From Adhaeribacter rhizoryzae (GTDB taxonomy: Bacteria > Bacteroidota > Bacteroidia > Cytophagales > Hymenobacteraceae), in NCBI RefSeq assembly GCF_008629685.1, contig NZ_VWSF01000011.1, forward strand, positions 62,001-126,000: a stretch of DNA of 64,000 nt. The letters are read 5' to 3'. The position numbers and the translations under genes are program-made. Below the pieces are notes generated by a model. That model was not told where the DNA came from, did not search any database, and saw only the letters and a program-made list of their open reading frames with translations. This document shows, one piece after another, positions 1 to 10,150 of this stretch; within the stretch, counting starts at the first letter, position 1; each line of letters begins with the position of its first letter.

Positions 1-57
1 TAAATTCGCCGTATTTTCTAATTTATTCCTTAACTTTTGCCTCAAATTAGCGGGTTC

Positions 58-1815
58 ATGGGTTTCAGACAGCTTTTCCGGAAGAAAGATATAAATACAA
101 TGCTGGCCGATTTACAGGCCGAAGGACAAGAAGGACACGGTATAAGCCTGGTAAAGAACCTAACCCTGCGCGACCTGACTGCTTTGGGAATTGCGGCCGT
201 TATTGGCGCCGGTATATTTAGTACCATTGGCAATGCCAGTGCCGCCGGCGGACCAGGTGTTTCGTTGTTGTTTATTTTTACGGCTATTGCCTGCGCATTT
301 TCGGCGTTGTGTTATGCGCAGTTTGCCTCTACCTTACCCGTAGCCGGTAGCGCCTACACTTACGCTTATACTTCTTTCGGCGAGCTGATTGCCTGGATTA
401 TTGGCTGGGATTTATTAATGGAATACGCTATTGGCAATATTGCCGTAGCTATTTCGTGGTCCGATTATTTTACCGGTTTATTAGCTGGCGTGGGCCTGCA
501 CGTACCGGCTTACTTAACCATGGATTTTTTGAGTGCCTCCCGCGGTTTTGACGAAGCCGAAGCCCTGCTGGCCGGCGGAACAGCTTTTGCCAACTTAACA
601 CCTAATTTGCAAGCTGCACATCAGGCCTGGGCCAATGCGCCCCGCCTGGGTAACCTGCCCCTGGTAGCCGATTTGCCGGCTTTATTAATTGTGGTGGCCA
701 TTACGTACTTGGTTTATATTGGCATTAAAGAATCTAAACGAACGGCTAATTTGCTGGTGCTGTTAAAGTTGCTGGTAATTGTGCTGGTAATATTAGTAGG
801 CATATTTTACGTTACGCCGGCTAACTGGAGCCCGTTTGCCCCCAACGGCGTAGGCGGTATTTTAAAAGGTGTATCGGCTGTATTTTTTGCTTACATCGGT
901 TTCGATGCTATTTCTACAACCGCCGAAGAATGCCAGAATCCGCAGCGCGATTTGCCCCGGGCCATGATTTATTCGTTAATTATTTGCACGGTGCTGTATG
1001 TATTGGTGGCCCTGGTACTAACCGGTATGGTGCCGTTTCAGGAATTAGCCGTTGGCGACCCATTGGCGTATGTTTTTGAAAGAGTAGACTTAGACTTTGT
1101 TTCGGGGGTAGTGGCCGTAAGTGCCGTTGTTGCCATGACCAGTGTTTTATTGGTGTTTCAGTTGGGCCAGCCGCGCATCTGGATGTCGATGAGTCGCGAT
1201 GGATTGCTGCCGAAAGTTTTTGCCCGTTTGCACCCGCGCCATAAAACACCTTCATTTTCTACAATTATTACCGGTATTGTAGTGGCCGTGCCCGCTTTGT
1301 TTATGAACCTGACCGAAGTAACCGATCTCACCAGCATTGGTACTTTGTTTGCTTTTGTACTGGTGTGCGGGGGCATTCTGCTCATGGATAGTACCGGTCA
1401 GCACAAAGGCCGCTCCGGGTTTAAAGTGCCGTATTACAATAGTAAATATATTGTGCCGCTGCTGATGGTGGCTTTAATAGTGTTGCTTTATAGTTTTAAC
1501 CAGGCCGGTTTGCAAAGTTTTTTTAGTTTAAGCAACGGCGAGGAACAGGGTTGGGACGTGTTTAAGCACAAAATTCCGATGATTGGGTTTATTATATTTT
1601 GTATAGTTATTACCATTCTTTCCTTTCTGCGCAATTTATCGCTTATTCCGGTGCTGGGGCTTATTACCAACCTCTACCTCATGACCGAACTGGGCATAAC
1701 CAACTGGAGCCGCTTTTTAATCTGGCTAGGACTGGGCTTAGTAGTTTATTTCTTTTACGGTAACCGCCACAGCAAACTTAACCAGGCCGCATCCTCCAAT
1801 AATACTTCTCTTTAA
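58..1815 (+). CDS. APC-family amino acid permease (CAT-like)
   Basis: Inner-membrane amino acid/cation symporter or antiporter of the APC superfamily, about 585 aa with at least 12 hydrophobic helices. The first helix carries the family's unwound-helix motif GAGIF (about residues 50-54), followed by a GP-containing segment and the conserved FFAYIGFDAISTTAEE stretch near residue 275, typical of cationic amino acid transporters and YfnA-like permeases. A longer periplasmic loop (about residues 155-205) is hydrophilic and Ala/Asn-rich. An upstream TTG at 37 is in frame, but ATG at 58 begins a normal basic N-terminus (MGFRQLFRKKD), so I chose 58. Substrate cannot be told from sequence. It ends before a 344-base AT-rich gap, so it is not in an operon with the SusC gene. 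Confidence 0.88.
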   Translation: MGFRQLFRKKDINTMLADLQAEGQEGHGISLVKNLTLRDLTALGIAAVIGAGIFSTIGNASAAGGPGVSLLFIFTAIACAFSALCYAQFASTLPVAGSAYTYAYTSFGELIAWIIGWDLLMEYAIGNIAVAISWSDYFTGLLAGVGLHVPAYLTMDFLSASRGFDEAEALLAGGTAFANLTPNLQAAHQAWANAPRLGNLPLVADLPALLIVVAITYLVYIGIKESKRTANLLVLLKLLVIVLVILVGIFYVTPANWSPFAPNGVGGILKGVSAVFFAYIGFDAISTTAEECQNPQRDLPRAMIYSLIICTVLYVLVALVLTGMVPFQELAVGDPLAYVFERVDLDFVSGVVAVSAVVAMTSVLLVFQLGQPRIWMSMSRDGLLPKVFARLHPRHKTPSFSTIITGIVVAVPALFMNLTEVTDLTSIGTLFAFVLVCGGILLMDSTGQHKGRSGFKVPYYNSKYIVPLLMVALIVLLYSFNQAGLQSFFSLSNGEEQGWDVFKHKIPMIGFIIFCIVITILSFLRNLSLIPVLGLITNLYLMTELGITNWSRFLIWLGLGLVVYFFYGNRHSKLNQAASSNNTSL

Positions 1816-2159
1816 CAGACTAAAATAAAGAATATCTTTTTTATTAATCCATTTGCTTTGGCAACATGGGCGAGATAAATATTTTATACATTTTCTATTT
1901 TTTTAGAAAAGAAACGCTGCATTATTAAAATTTTTGAATTTATTAATATTATTATTTATATTAAGCTAGCATATAGGTAATTCTACTTATATAAAAGCAG
2001 AAGTAGGTTTAATAGTAAAACTAGAATAATATTTAGTTAAATAGGCTGTACTTAGTAGCTATTATACTAAGTACCATTAAACTTTAACTACTAAATATAA
2101 CTGCTACACCATCGCAGATTTGCCCGGCTTAATTTCAAAATAGTTTTAATTCAAAAACA
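1816..2159. other. AT-rich intergenic region, leader of the first SusC gene
   Basis: No coding potential or RNA gene is visible in these 344 bases. There is a short perfect hairpin with 9-bp arms at 2049-2057 and 2065-2073, about 90 bases before the SusC start. Its role is unknown. The promoter of the SusCD operon presumably lies here. Confidence 0.5.
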
Positions 2160-5100
2160 ATGATGCTTATGAAAAACTTTACGCTACCTTTTTTTAGATG
2201 GAAACCCGGCTTATTGCTAATGCTGACTTTATGTTACAGCATTGCTGCCCTTTCTCAACAAGCGCAAAATATTACCGGTAAAGTTACCGGCGAAATGGGG
2301 GAAGGGCTTCCGGGTGTAACCGTACTGGTAAAAGGTACCAATAATGGTACCACTACCGATCCAAGCGGTAACTTTGCTTTACCAGTACCCAGTGGCGCTA
2401 ATACTTTAGTAATTTCTTTTATAGGTTTTACTACCCAGGAAGTAGCTATTAATAACCGAACTTCTATAAATATTAAACTACTCCCCGATGCAAAATCGCT
2501 GGAAGAGGTAGTAGTAGTGGGCTATGGTACCCAGAAAAAAGGGAACTTAACCGGCGCGGTAGATCAGATAGGCAGTGAAACCTTCGAGAACCGCCCGCTT
2601 CCCAATGCAACCCAAGGATTGCAGGGGGTATTGCCCAATGTGAACATCAGAATGATGGATGGCAAACCCAATGCCTCACCAAGCATTAATATTAGAGGTA
2701 CTACTTCTATTGGGCAGGGTGGTAGTGCACTGGTATTAATTGATGGCGTAGAAGGCGACCCGAGTATGCTTAACCCGAACGATATTGCTTCAATTTCGGT
2801 GTTGAAGGATGCGGCTTCGGCAGCAATTTACGGGGCCAGAGGCGCTTTTGGCGTGGTGCTAATTACTACCAAAACGCCAACGAAAGATGCTTTTTCTATT
2901 ACCTACGACGCCAATTTTGGGGCAAAAGAACCTACGGTATTGCCTAATTATGTTACAGATGGCTTTTTGTGGGCTACTAAGTTTAACGAGTCTTTTTATA
3001 ATTGGGAAGGTACCTATCCGCAAAACGTTAATAAAACGCTTACTTTTTCGCAGGAATACCTGAAGGAATTAGAAAGAAGATCTAAAGACCCGAGCCTCCC
3101 CAAAACGGAGGTTGGCCCTGATGGCAAATATGTATATTATGAGAGTACCGATTGGTACAAGCATTTATACAAAGACCAACTGTATTCTAACCAGCATAAT
3201 ATTTCACTCTCCAGAAGTACCGATAAAGCTAATTTCGCAGTTTCGGGCCGTTATTTAGGGCAGGGGGGCTTGTTCCGCTATAATTCTGATGACTTTGAAA
3301 CCTATAATATGCGGGCTCGCGGCTCTATTGAATTGTACCCATGGTTGCAGGTAAACAACAACTTCGATTATTCTAACCGGAATTATCATAACCCGCTAAA
3401 CGTGGGCGAGGGAACCGGTATTTGGCGCAATATTGCCGATGAAGGACACGTACTGGCGCCTATGCTTAACCCCGACGGAACGCTTACCCATTCATCTGCT
3501 TATACTGTAGGCGATTTTTACTACGGAAAAAATGGTATCGATACTAAAAGAAGTATTCTCCGCAATACCACCGGTTTTGAAGCAAAAGTATTCCAGGATA
3601 AAATCAGGGTAATCGGGAATTTTACCTTTCAGCGAATATTTAACGATGAATTTACAAAGCGGGTACAGGTACCCTACAGCACCGCGCCAGGCGTAGTAGA
3701 GTACGTGGGTACTCAGTACAACGATATCCGGAACGTAAATGACCGCACCAACTATAATGCATCTAACCTGTATGCCGAATACGAAAACACCTTCCGGGAT
3801 AAACATTATTTTAAAGCCATGGTGGGTACCAACTACGAGCAGTCTACGTTTCAGCGTAACTTAACGCAGCGGAACGGACTTATTTTTGAAGATGCGAGCG
3901 ATATAAATTTAGCGTTAGGTCAATCTATTCTTACTTCCGGCGGATACGAAAGATGGCAGATATTTGGGGGCTTCTCCCGGTTAAACTATATATTTAACGA
4001 CCGTTACTTAGTAGAATTTAACGGCCGCTACGATGGTTCGTCTAAATTCCCCGCCGATGAAAGATATGCGTTTTTCCCGTCGGTTTCGGTGGGCTGGCGT
4101 GTTTCGCAAGAGCCTTTCTGGCCAGTACCCGATAATATTGTGTCGGATTTAAAATTCCGGGCTTCCTATGGTTCTCTCGGCAATGGTAATATTGGTTCTT
4201 ATGCCTTTCAGGAAACTTTTGATATAACCCAATCCGGCCGAATACTAAACGGAATTTTACCCCAAAAAACCAGTCGACCTACCGTATTACCTAGCGGCCT
4301 AACCTGGGAAACAGCCACTACCACTAATTTTGGCGTTGATTTGGCCATGATTTCGGGAAAATTACAAGTTGCCGGCGATGCCTACATCCGGGAAACCACC
4401 GATATGTATACCATTGGCATGACCTTGCCGGCCATCTTTGGAGCAACTTCGCCCAGAGGTAATTATGCCGATTTAAAGACTACCGGTTGGGAAATAAACC
4501 TGAACTGGCGCGACCAATTTCAGGTAGGTTCTAAACCATTTAATTACCGGGTTGGGTTTAACCTGGCCGATAATAAATCTAAAATATTAAAGTATAATAA
4601 CCCCAATAAATTCCTGAACGATTACTACGAAGGCATGAAGCTTGGTGAAATGTGGGGCTACGTAACCGAAGGCTTTTTTACCTCTGCCGACGAAATTAAA
4701 AACCACGCCAGCCAGAGTTTATTTCTTTCTACCGCCCGAGGCGAATATTTACCCGGCGATATTAAGTTTAAAGATGTAGACGGCGACGGCAAAATAACGC
4801 CCGGCGATAATACCGTAGCTAACCCTGGCGACCGGGTAATTATTGGTAATAGAGCGGCACGTTACACTTATGGTATAAACTTAGGCGCCGATTGGAGCAA
4901 TTTTTTCATCTCCACTTTTTTCCAAGGTGTAGGCAAGCAGGATTGGTATCCGCAGGCCGAGTCGAATGTGTTCTGGGGCCAGTATAACCGGCCTTATGGC
5001 GATATTCCTAAGTGGCACCTGGAAGATGGTAATATCTGGTCACCGGAGAATCCAAATTCATTTTTCCCCAGATACGTATCGCGCTTAGCTAACCGGGCCG

Positions 5101-5411
5101 GTGGTACGTTGCGCGAACAGCAAACCAAATATGTAATGAATGCGGCTTATCTGCGTCTGAAAAATATTCAGATAGGATATAATTTATCACCCAATATGCT
5201 GGCGCGGCTTAAAGTAGTAAAAGGTGCCCGCATTTATTTGTCCGGCGAAAACCTCTGGACCTGGTCGCCGCTTTACAAAATTCTGGATAACGTGGATGTA
5301 GAAAATGCAACGGCACCATCAGACCAGCTTTTTTCCAGCTCCAACGCCGGCGACGGTTATAATTATCCTATGCTCAAAAGTGTGAACCTGGGGTTATCCG
5401 TCACTTTTTAA
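2160..5411 (+). CDS. SusC/RagA-type TonB-linked outer membrane transporter
   Basis: Outer-membrane active importer forming a complex with the SusD lipoprotein encoded 18 bases downstream; energised by TonB-ExbBD. 1083 aa. A signal peptide (about 1-33, ending ALSQQ) is followed by a carboxypeptidase-regulatory-like beta-sandwich (about 37-108), the linker VVVVGYGTQKKG (117-128) usual in SusC proteins, a plug domain (about 128-240, with VLIDGVEGDP and VLKDAASAAIYGARG) and a C-terminal beta-barrel ending in VNLGLSVTF. The ATGs at 2160, 2163 and 2169 are all possible; MKNF at 2169 would give a more usual signal peptide. The following hydrolase genes suggest a phosphorylated substrate, but this is inference from context only. 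Confidence 0.93.
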   Translation: MMLMKNFTLPFFRWKPGLLLMLTLCYSIAALSQQAQNITGKVTGEMGEGLPGVTVLVKGTNNGTTTDPSGNFALPVPSGANTLVISFIGFTTQEVAINNRTSINIKLLPDAKSLEEVVVVGYGTQKKGNLTGAVDQIGSETFENRPLPNATQGLQGVLPNVNIRMMDGKPNASPSINIRGTTSIGQGGSALVLIDGVEGDPSMLNPNDIASISVLKDAASAAIYGARGAFGVVLITTKTPTKDAFSITYDANFGAKEPTVLPNYVTDGFLWATKFNESFYNWEGTYPQNVNKTLTFSQEYLKELERRSKDPSLPKTEVGPDGKYVYYESTDWYKHLYKDQLYSNQHNISLSRSTDKANFAVSGRYLGQGGLFRYNSDDFETYNMRARGSIELYPWLQVNNNFDYSNRNYHNPLNVGEGTGIWRNIADEGHVLAPMLNPDGTLTHSSAYTVGDFYYGKNGIDTKRSILRNTTGFEAKVFQDKIRVIGNFTFQRIFNDEFTKRVQVPYSTAPGVVEYVGTQYNDIRNVNDRTNYNASNLYAEYENTFRDKHYFKAMVGTNYEQSTFQRNLTQRNGLIFEDASDINLALGQSILTSGGYERWQIFGGFSRLNYIFNDRYLVEFNGRYDGSSKFPADERYAFFPSVSVGWRVSQEPFWPVPDNIVSDLKFRASYGSLGNGNIGSYAFQETFDITQSGRILNGILPQKTSRPTVLPSGLTWETATTTNFGVDLAMISGKLQVAGDAYIRETTDMYTIGMTLPAIFGATSPRGNYADLKTTGWEINLNWRDQFQVGSKPFNYRVGFNLADNKSKILKYNNPNKFLNDYYEGMKLGEMWGYVTEGFFTSADEIKNHASQSLFLSTARGEYLPGDIKFKDVDGDGKITPGDNTVANPGDRVIIGNRAARYTYGINLGADWSNFFISTFFQGVGKQDWYPQAESNVFWGQYNRPYGDIPKWHLEDGNIWSPENPNSFFPRYVSRLANRAGGTLREQQTKYVMNAAYLRLKNIQIGYNLSPNMLARLKVVKGARIYLSGENLWTWSPLYKILDNVDVENATAPSDQLFSSSNAGDGYNYPMLKSVNLGLSVTF

Positions 5412-5429
5412 TTTCTTATTCCTAAATAC

Positions 5430-7256
5430 ATGGTTATGAAAAATAAATATTTTATAAAGAATAGTTACCGCTGGCTTTTTTTAATATGTACGGTGCTGCT
5501 GGGTTGCGACCTGGAAGAAGTGCCGGTTGATACCGCCAACAAAGGCGCTGTATTTGGCAGTGAGAACGGCTTGCAATTATATGCCAACTCATTCTACGAC
5601 TGGCTGCCCAGCGCCAATAATATTCACCAGGCCGATGCCATATCGGATTACTCGGCCCGCCGGAATGCGCCCGATTTCCTGAGAGCCGGCAATGTGTATA
5701 CCTCCAGAACCACCGATAATACTTCGGCTTCCGGTTACGATATGGTTGCTTTGGGCTCCGACTGGAACTGGGGCTGGGGAACTTTGCGGAACATTAATTT
5801 TTTCCTGGAAAATAATAAAGACCCCAAAATTGCGCCCGAAGTAAGAAAACATTACAATGGATTAGCCCGGTTTTTCAGAGCATGGTTTTACTTCGAAAAG
5901 GTTAAAAGATACGGCGAAGTGCCCTGGATAAACAAACCTTTGGATGTAGCCGACCCTCAACTTTACGGAAGCCGCGATCCGCGAACGCTGGTAATGGATA
6001 GTGTACTGGCCGATATCAACTACGCCATTGCTAACATCCGGACGGTTAATGAATCTTCCCGGACTTTAATAACCAAAGATGTGGCACTAGCCTTAAAATC
6101 ACGGATTGCTTTGTTCGAAGGAACCTTCCGGAAATATCATACAGATAAAGGTTTGGCCAATACTGCTACTACCTGGCTGGCCGCCGCAACCGATGCTTCA
6201 GAAACTGTAATGAATAGTGGCCGATATAGTTTGTATAAAGGAGGAGGTACTGATTTATCTTACCGGCAATTATTTATCAGCGATGCTCCGGTTGCTTCTG
6301 AAGTAATACTGGCTGTTGTATCGAGTACGGCTTTAAATGTAAGACATGCCGCTAACTGGTATTTTACCAGTGCTACTACCGGTACCCGTTTCAGCTTTAT
6401 AAGGCCCTTTATTAATACCTACTTAAATATTGATGGTACCCCTTTTACAGATGAAGCCGATTACCAGACCCAAACATTTATGGACGAAGTAAAAGGCAGA
6501 GATAAGCGGCTTGCCCAAACCATCCGGACAGGTAGTTATAAAAGAGTTAACGCCGGCAACCAGGTGCCCGCGCCACCCGCTTTTACCTACACGTATACCG
6601 GTTATCAACCCATTAAATGGAGTGTAGATAATGTAGCTATTGATGGCGGTAACAACAATACCAATGCCGTATCAATTTTTAGGTATGCCGAAATATTACT
6701 GAACTACGCCGAAGCAAAAGCAGAATTAGGCACGCTTACCACTGATGATTGGACCAAAACAATTGGTGCCTTACGCAGCCGGGCTGGTATTACCGGCGGT
6801 TTGTCTGCGTTGCCTACCGTGGCTGATCCCTATTTGCAATCAACCTATTTCCCTGGTATTTCAGACCCTGTAATATTAGAGGTTCGCCGCGAAAGAGGTA
6901 TTGAACTGGCGCTGGAAGGTTTCCGGTTTTATGATATTATCCGGTGGAAACGAGGTGAGTTGATGGAAATGCCCTGGACCGGTATTTACGTGCCCGAAGC
7001 AAATAAATTAATGGACTTAAATGAAGACGGTACGCCTGACGTATATTTTTACACGCAAGCGCCAGCCAGCCAAATTAACGGCGTTAACTACATAAACGTA
7101 GCTACCGAATCTTATAAATTAACAAATGGTACCAGTGGGCAAATTGTTTGGTTACCTAATATTGTTCGGAAATGGGAAGAAAAGAAATATTTCTATCCGG
7201 TTCCGGAAACGCATTTACTAACAAACCCTAAACTCGGACAGAATACAGGTTGGTAA
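5430..7256 (+). CDS. SusD/RagB-type surface lipoprotein
   Basis: Substrate-capturing lid of the SusC transporter, anchored on the outer membrane surface. 608 aa with a lipobox LLGC (Cys26), then Asp/Glu residues as in Bacteroidota surface-export signals. The C-terminal half has the SusD hallmarks: ILLNYAEAKAELG, an SRAGI segment, and the RRERGIELALEGFRFYDIIRWKRG block. Start could be the ATG at 5430 or the Met two codons later. It lies 18 bases after the SusC stop, so the two are cotranscribed. A long hairpin follows immediately. Confidence 0.93.
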   Translation: MVMKNKYFIKNSYRWLFLICTVLLGCDLEEVPVDTANKGAVFGSENGLQLYANSFYDWLPSANNIHQADAISDYSARRNAPDFLRAGNVYTSRTTDNTSASGYDMVALGSDWNWGWGTLRNINFFLENNKDPKIAPEVRKHYNGLARFFRAWFYFEKVKRYGEVPWINKPLDVADPQLYGSRDPRTLVMDSVLADINYAIANIRTVNESSRTLITKDVALALKSRIALFEGTFRKYHTDKGLANTATTWLAAATDASETVMNSGRYSLYKGGGTDLSYRQLFISDAPVASEVILAVVSSTALNVRHAANWYFTSATTGTRFSFIRPFINTYLNIDGTPFTDEADYQTQTFMDEVKGRDKRLAQTIRTGSYKRVNAGNQVPAPPAFTYTYTGYQPIKWSVDNVAIDGGNNNTNAVSIFRYAEILLNYAEAKAELGTLTTDDWTKTIGALRSRAGITGGLSALPTVADPYLQSTYFPGISDPVILEVRRERGIELALEGFRFYDIIRWKRGELMEMPWTGIYVPEANKLMDLNEDGTPDVYFYTQAPASQINGVNYINVATESYKLTNGTSGQIVWLPNIVRKWEEKKYFYPVPETHLLTNPKLGQNTGW

Positions 7257-7257
7257 A

Positions 7258-7335
7258 TATTTAAATATATCGCTCGAAATTATTTCCTTTGCTTTAATCA
7301 GTCACAAACATACTTTCGGGCGATATATTTAAATA
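7258..7335 (+). terminator. long hairpin after SusD gene
   Basis: Inverted repeat with 22-base arms at 7258-7279 and 7314-7335, one mismatch that can form G-U, and a 34-base loop. It starts one base after the SusD stop codon. No clear U-run, so it may reduce rather than end transcription into the hydrolase gene. Confidence 0.5.
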
Positions 7336-7367
7336 AATTAGATCTTAAAACAAATTAATAATACCTG

Positions 7368-8222
7368 ATGAATATCAAAAAAATAGCGCTATCACTGTTT
7401 TTAATCTTATTTGTAGTTTTTCAGACCCTGGCACAGGGGCTTAGGGTTGGTTCTTATAATGTGCGGTATGCCAATACCAACGACGTAGGTAACCTGTGGC
7501 CCGACCGCGCGCCGGTAGTGGCCAACTTAATTCGTTTTCATGATTTTGATATTTTTGGTACCCAGGAAGCCCTGAAGAACCAACTAGACGATATTAGTAA
7601 TGCTTTACCGGTTTATGCCCGTTACGGTCTGGGTCGCGATGATGGTAAAGAAAAAGGCGAGCACTCTGCTATTTTTTACAAGAAAGATAAGTTTAAACTC
7701 CTGAATAAAGGCGATTTCTGGCTATCCCAAACCCCCGATAAACCTTCGCTGGGCTGGGATGCTACCTGCTGCAACCGCATTGCTTCGTGGGTTTATTTAC
7801 AAGACATTAAAAATAAAAAGAAGTTCTATGTATTTAACGTGCATTACGACCACCAGGGCAAAGAAGCCCGCCGTGAAAGCAGCAAACTAATATTGCAGAA
7901 AATAGCCGAAATCGCGGGCAAAGAACCGGTAATTTTAACCGGCGATTTTAACGGCGACCATAGCAGCGAGTGGTACCAGACAATTGCCAACTCCGGTGTG
8001 TTAAAAGATACCTACAAACAAGTGCAGTACCCTTATGCCAGCAATGCTTCTTTTAATGCCTTTGGCAGTAAGTTAGATGGCGAACAGATTATCGATCATA
8101 TTTTTGTTACCAATCATTTTAAGGTTAACAAGTGGGGCATTTTAACCGATACTTACCACGGTAAATTTCCCTCCGATCATTTCCCGATTTTAGTAGAATT
8201 AACCTACGGTGGTAAAAAATAA
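7368..8222 (+). CDS. secreted endonuclease/exonuclease/phosphatase-family hydrolase
   Basis: Mg-dependent phosphodiesterase or phosphatase of the EEP fold, exported: signal peptide about residues 1-23 (ends TLAQ). 284 aa. The family's active-site motifs are all in place: SYNVRY (Asn31), GTQE (Glu67), NVHYDH (His159), TGDFNGD (Asp193, Asn195), IDHIF (Asp243) and SDHFPI (Asp270, His271). Known relatives cleave DNA, sphingomyelin, inositol phosphates or other phosphodiesters; the sequence does not decide which. Placed between SusCD and a PafA-like phosphatase, it probably releases phosphomonoesters from an extracellular phosphodiester. Confidence 0.88.
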   Translation: MNIKKIALSLFLILFVVFQTLAQGLRVGSYNVRYANTNDVGNLWPDRAPVVANLIRFHDFDIFGTQEALKNQLDDISNALPVYARYGLGRDDGKEKGEHSAIFYKKDKFKLLNKGDFWLSQTPDKPSLGWDATCCNRIASWVYLQDIKNKKKFYVFNVHYDHQGKEARRESSKLILQKIAEIAGKEPVILTGDFNGDHSSEWYQTIANSGVLKDTYKQVQYPYASNASFNAFGSKLDGEQIIDHIFVTNHFKVNKWGILTDTYHGKFPSDHFPILVELTYGGKK

Positions 8223-8314
8223 TGCAACAAGCCCTGTAAACCTAAATGCTATTTGGGTTTAAAGCAAGTAGGCAAACAGGATTAATACCTGCTTTAAGTT
8301 TTGTTAAATTTATT

Positions 8315-8358
8315 AAACTGTTTTGGCAATAGCTTTACCTGTTGCTAAAACAGTTTTT
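8315..8358 (+). terminator. intrinsic terminator after EEP hydrolase gene
   Basis: Arms of 15 bases at 8315-8329 and 8342-8356 with one G-U position, then a run of Ts (8354-8358). It separates the hydrolase from the phosphatase gene 107 bases further on. Confidence 0.7.
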
Positions 8359-8464
8359 ACTTATTTCCAGCGGCAAGGGCCTGCATATTTATCCTTTTAT
8401 GTTTTAACTTACTTATTTACCTTTAACTCAAAATTATTTTTACTGGTAGTTTAAAAATGCTCGC

Positions 8465-10117
8465 ATGAGATTAAAATTAATTTGCCTCTTTTATTTTGCC
8501 TTAATTATTTCGGCTTCGGCTCAAAAGAAAACAAAAAAGAACGTAAATACGCTGGCCCGGCCTAAGTTGGTGGTGGGGCTGATGGTAGACCAAATGCGCT
8601 GGGATTTTCTGTACCGTTACTACGACCGCTACAGTGAGAACGGCTTTAAGCGCATGCTGAACGAAGGCTTTACCTGCGAAAATACCAATATTGATTATTT
8701 ACCAACGGTTACAGCTATTGGCCACAGCACCGTTTACACCGGTTCGGTACCGGCCTTACACGGTATTGCCGGCAACGATTTTATTATACAGGCCACCGGC
8801 AAATCTATGTATTGCACCGAAGATAATTCGGTAGAACCAGTAGGCACGACGGCCGCAGCCGGCAAGATGTCGCCGCGCAACATGCTGGCTAGCACCATTA
8901 CCGATGAACTGCGGCTGGCTACTAATTTTCGGTCTAAAGTAATTGGCATTGCCTTAAAAGACCGGGGCTCTATTCTGCCGGCCGGCCACAGTGCTAATGC
9001 GGCTTATTGGTTCGATGATGCCAGTGGCAATTGGGTTACCAGCACCTGGTACATGAAAGAACTACCAACCTGGGTGCAGCAGTTTAACGCTCAGAAATTA
9101 CCGGAAAAATATTTGCAACAAGACTGGACTACGCTTTACCCCATAACTACTTACGTGCAAAGCACCCCCGATAATACCCGCTACGAAGGTGCCTTTGTGG
9201 CCTCAGCTGGTCCGGTATTTCCGGTAAAAACTTCTGAATTATTTCGTACCAAAGGCGTAGGCATTATTCGCTCTACACCGGCTGGCAATATCTTAACCTT
9301 AGATTTAGCCAAAGCCGCACTCCAAAACGAACAACTAGGCCAACGCGATGTAACCGATTTTCTGGCAGTAAGTTTATCTACCCCAGATTATATTGGCCAC
9401 CGGTTTGGCCCTAATGCCATTGAGGTAGAAGATATGTATTTGCGCCTGGATAGGGAGCTAGCCGATTTTTTTGCTACCCTGGATAAAACGCTGGGCAAAG
9501 GTAATTATACCGTTTTCCTAACCGCCGATCACGGAGCATCGCACAATCCTAATTTTTTGATCGATAATAAAATCCCGGGCGGTTTCTGGCCTGCTAGTGC
9601 TCAGTTAAAGGAGCTAAATAATATGCTGGAAGCTAAATACAAAGTAGGTAAAATTGTTTTAAGCCTCAGTAACTACCAGGTAAACCTGAATAATCCGGTA
9701 ATTGCCAGCAATAAGTTAGATGAAGTAGCTATCCGGAAAGATTGCGTGCAGTTTATGGAAAAACAAGAAGGCGTGGCATATGCCATAGATGTAAAAGATG
9801 TGCAGACTGCCGGCATCCCCGACGAACTCCGGACCCGGATGTTAAAAGGCAACCACCCGGAGCGCAGCGGAGTTATACAATTATTTATGAAACCAGGCTG
9901 GTACAGCGGTTCGGCCAACGCTACCGGTACCTCGCACGGCACCTGGAGCCCCGTTGATACACACATTCCGTTGGTTTGGATGGGTTGGGGCATTAACCAC
10001 GGCAAACTTACCCGTCCTACCCACATGTCGGATATTGCGCCTACGGTAGCTGCCTTGCTGCGTATTCAGGCACCGAGCGGCAGTATTGGTAAGCCTATTT
10101 CGGAAGTAATAAAATAA
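8465..10117 (+). CDS. PafA-like alkaline phosphatase
   Basis: Periplasmic or secreted phosphomonoesterase of the alkaline phosphatase superfamily, PafA branch, 550 aa with a signal peptide (about 1-19). Metal ligands and catalytic residues are visible: VDQMRWD (Asp42), the nucleophile region LPTVTAIGHST (Thr83 by alignment to PafA Thr79), AGND (Asn104), KDRGSILPAGH (Lys165 and Arg167, equivalents of PafA Lys162/Arg164), STPDYIGHRFGP, TADHGA and the C-terminal GTSHGTWSP. The Lys-x-Arg pair favours monoesterase over diesterase activity. It completes the likely organophosphate-scavenging set that starts with SusCD at 2160. Confidence 0.9.
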   Translation: MRLKLICLFYFALIISASAQKKTKKNVNTLARPKLVVGLMVDQMRWDFLYRYYDRYSENGFKRMLNEGFTCENTNIDYLPTVTAIGHSTVYTGSVPALHGIAGNDFIIQATGKSMYCTEDNSVEPVGTTAAAGKMSPRNMLASTITDELRLATNFRSKVIGIALKDRGSILPAGHSANAAYWFDDASGNWVTSTWYMKELPTWVQQFNAQKLPEKYLQQDWTTLYPITTYVQSTPDNTRYEGAFVASAGPVFPVKTSELFRTKGVGIIRSTPAGNILTLDLAKAALQNEQLGQRDVTDFLAVSLSTPDYIGHRFGPNAIEVEDMYLRLDRELADFFATLDKTLGKGNYTVFLTADHGASHNPNFLIDNKIPGGFWPASAQLKELNNMLEAKYKVGKIVLSLSNYQVNLNNPVIASNKLDEVAIRKDCVQFMEKQEGVAYAIDVKDVQTAGIPDELRTRMLKGNHPERSGVIQLFMKPGWYSGSANATGTSHGTWSPVDTHIPLVWMGWGINHGKLTRPTHMSDIAPTVAALLRIQAPSGSIGKPISEVIK

Positions 10118-10150
10118 TTACCAGTTGGCAGTAATACAAACTTAGGAGAT

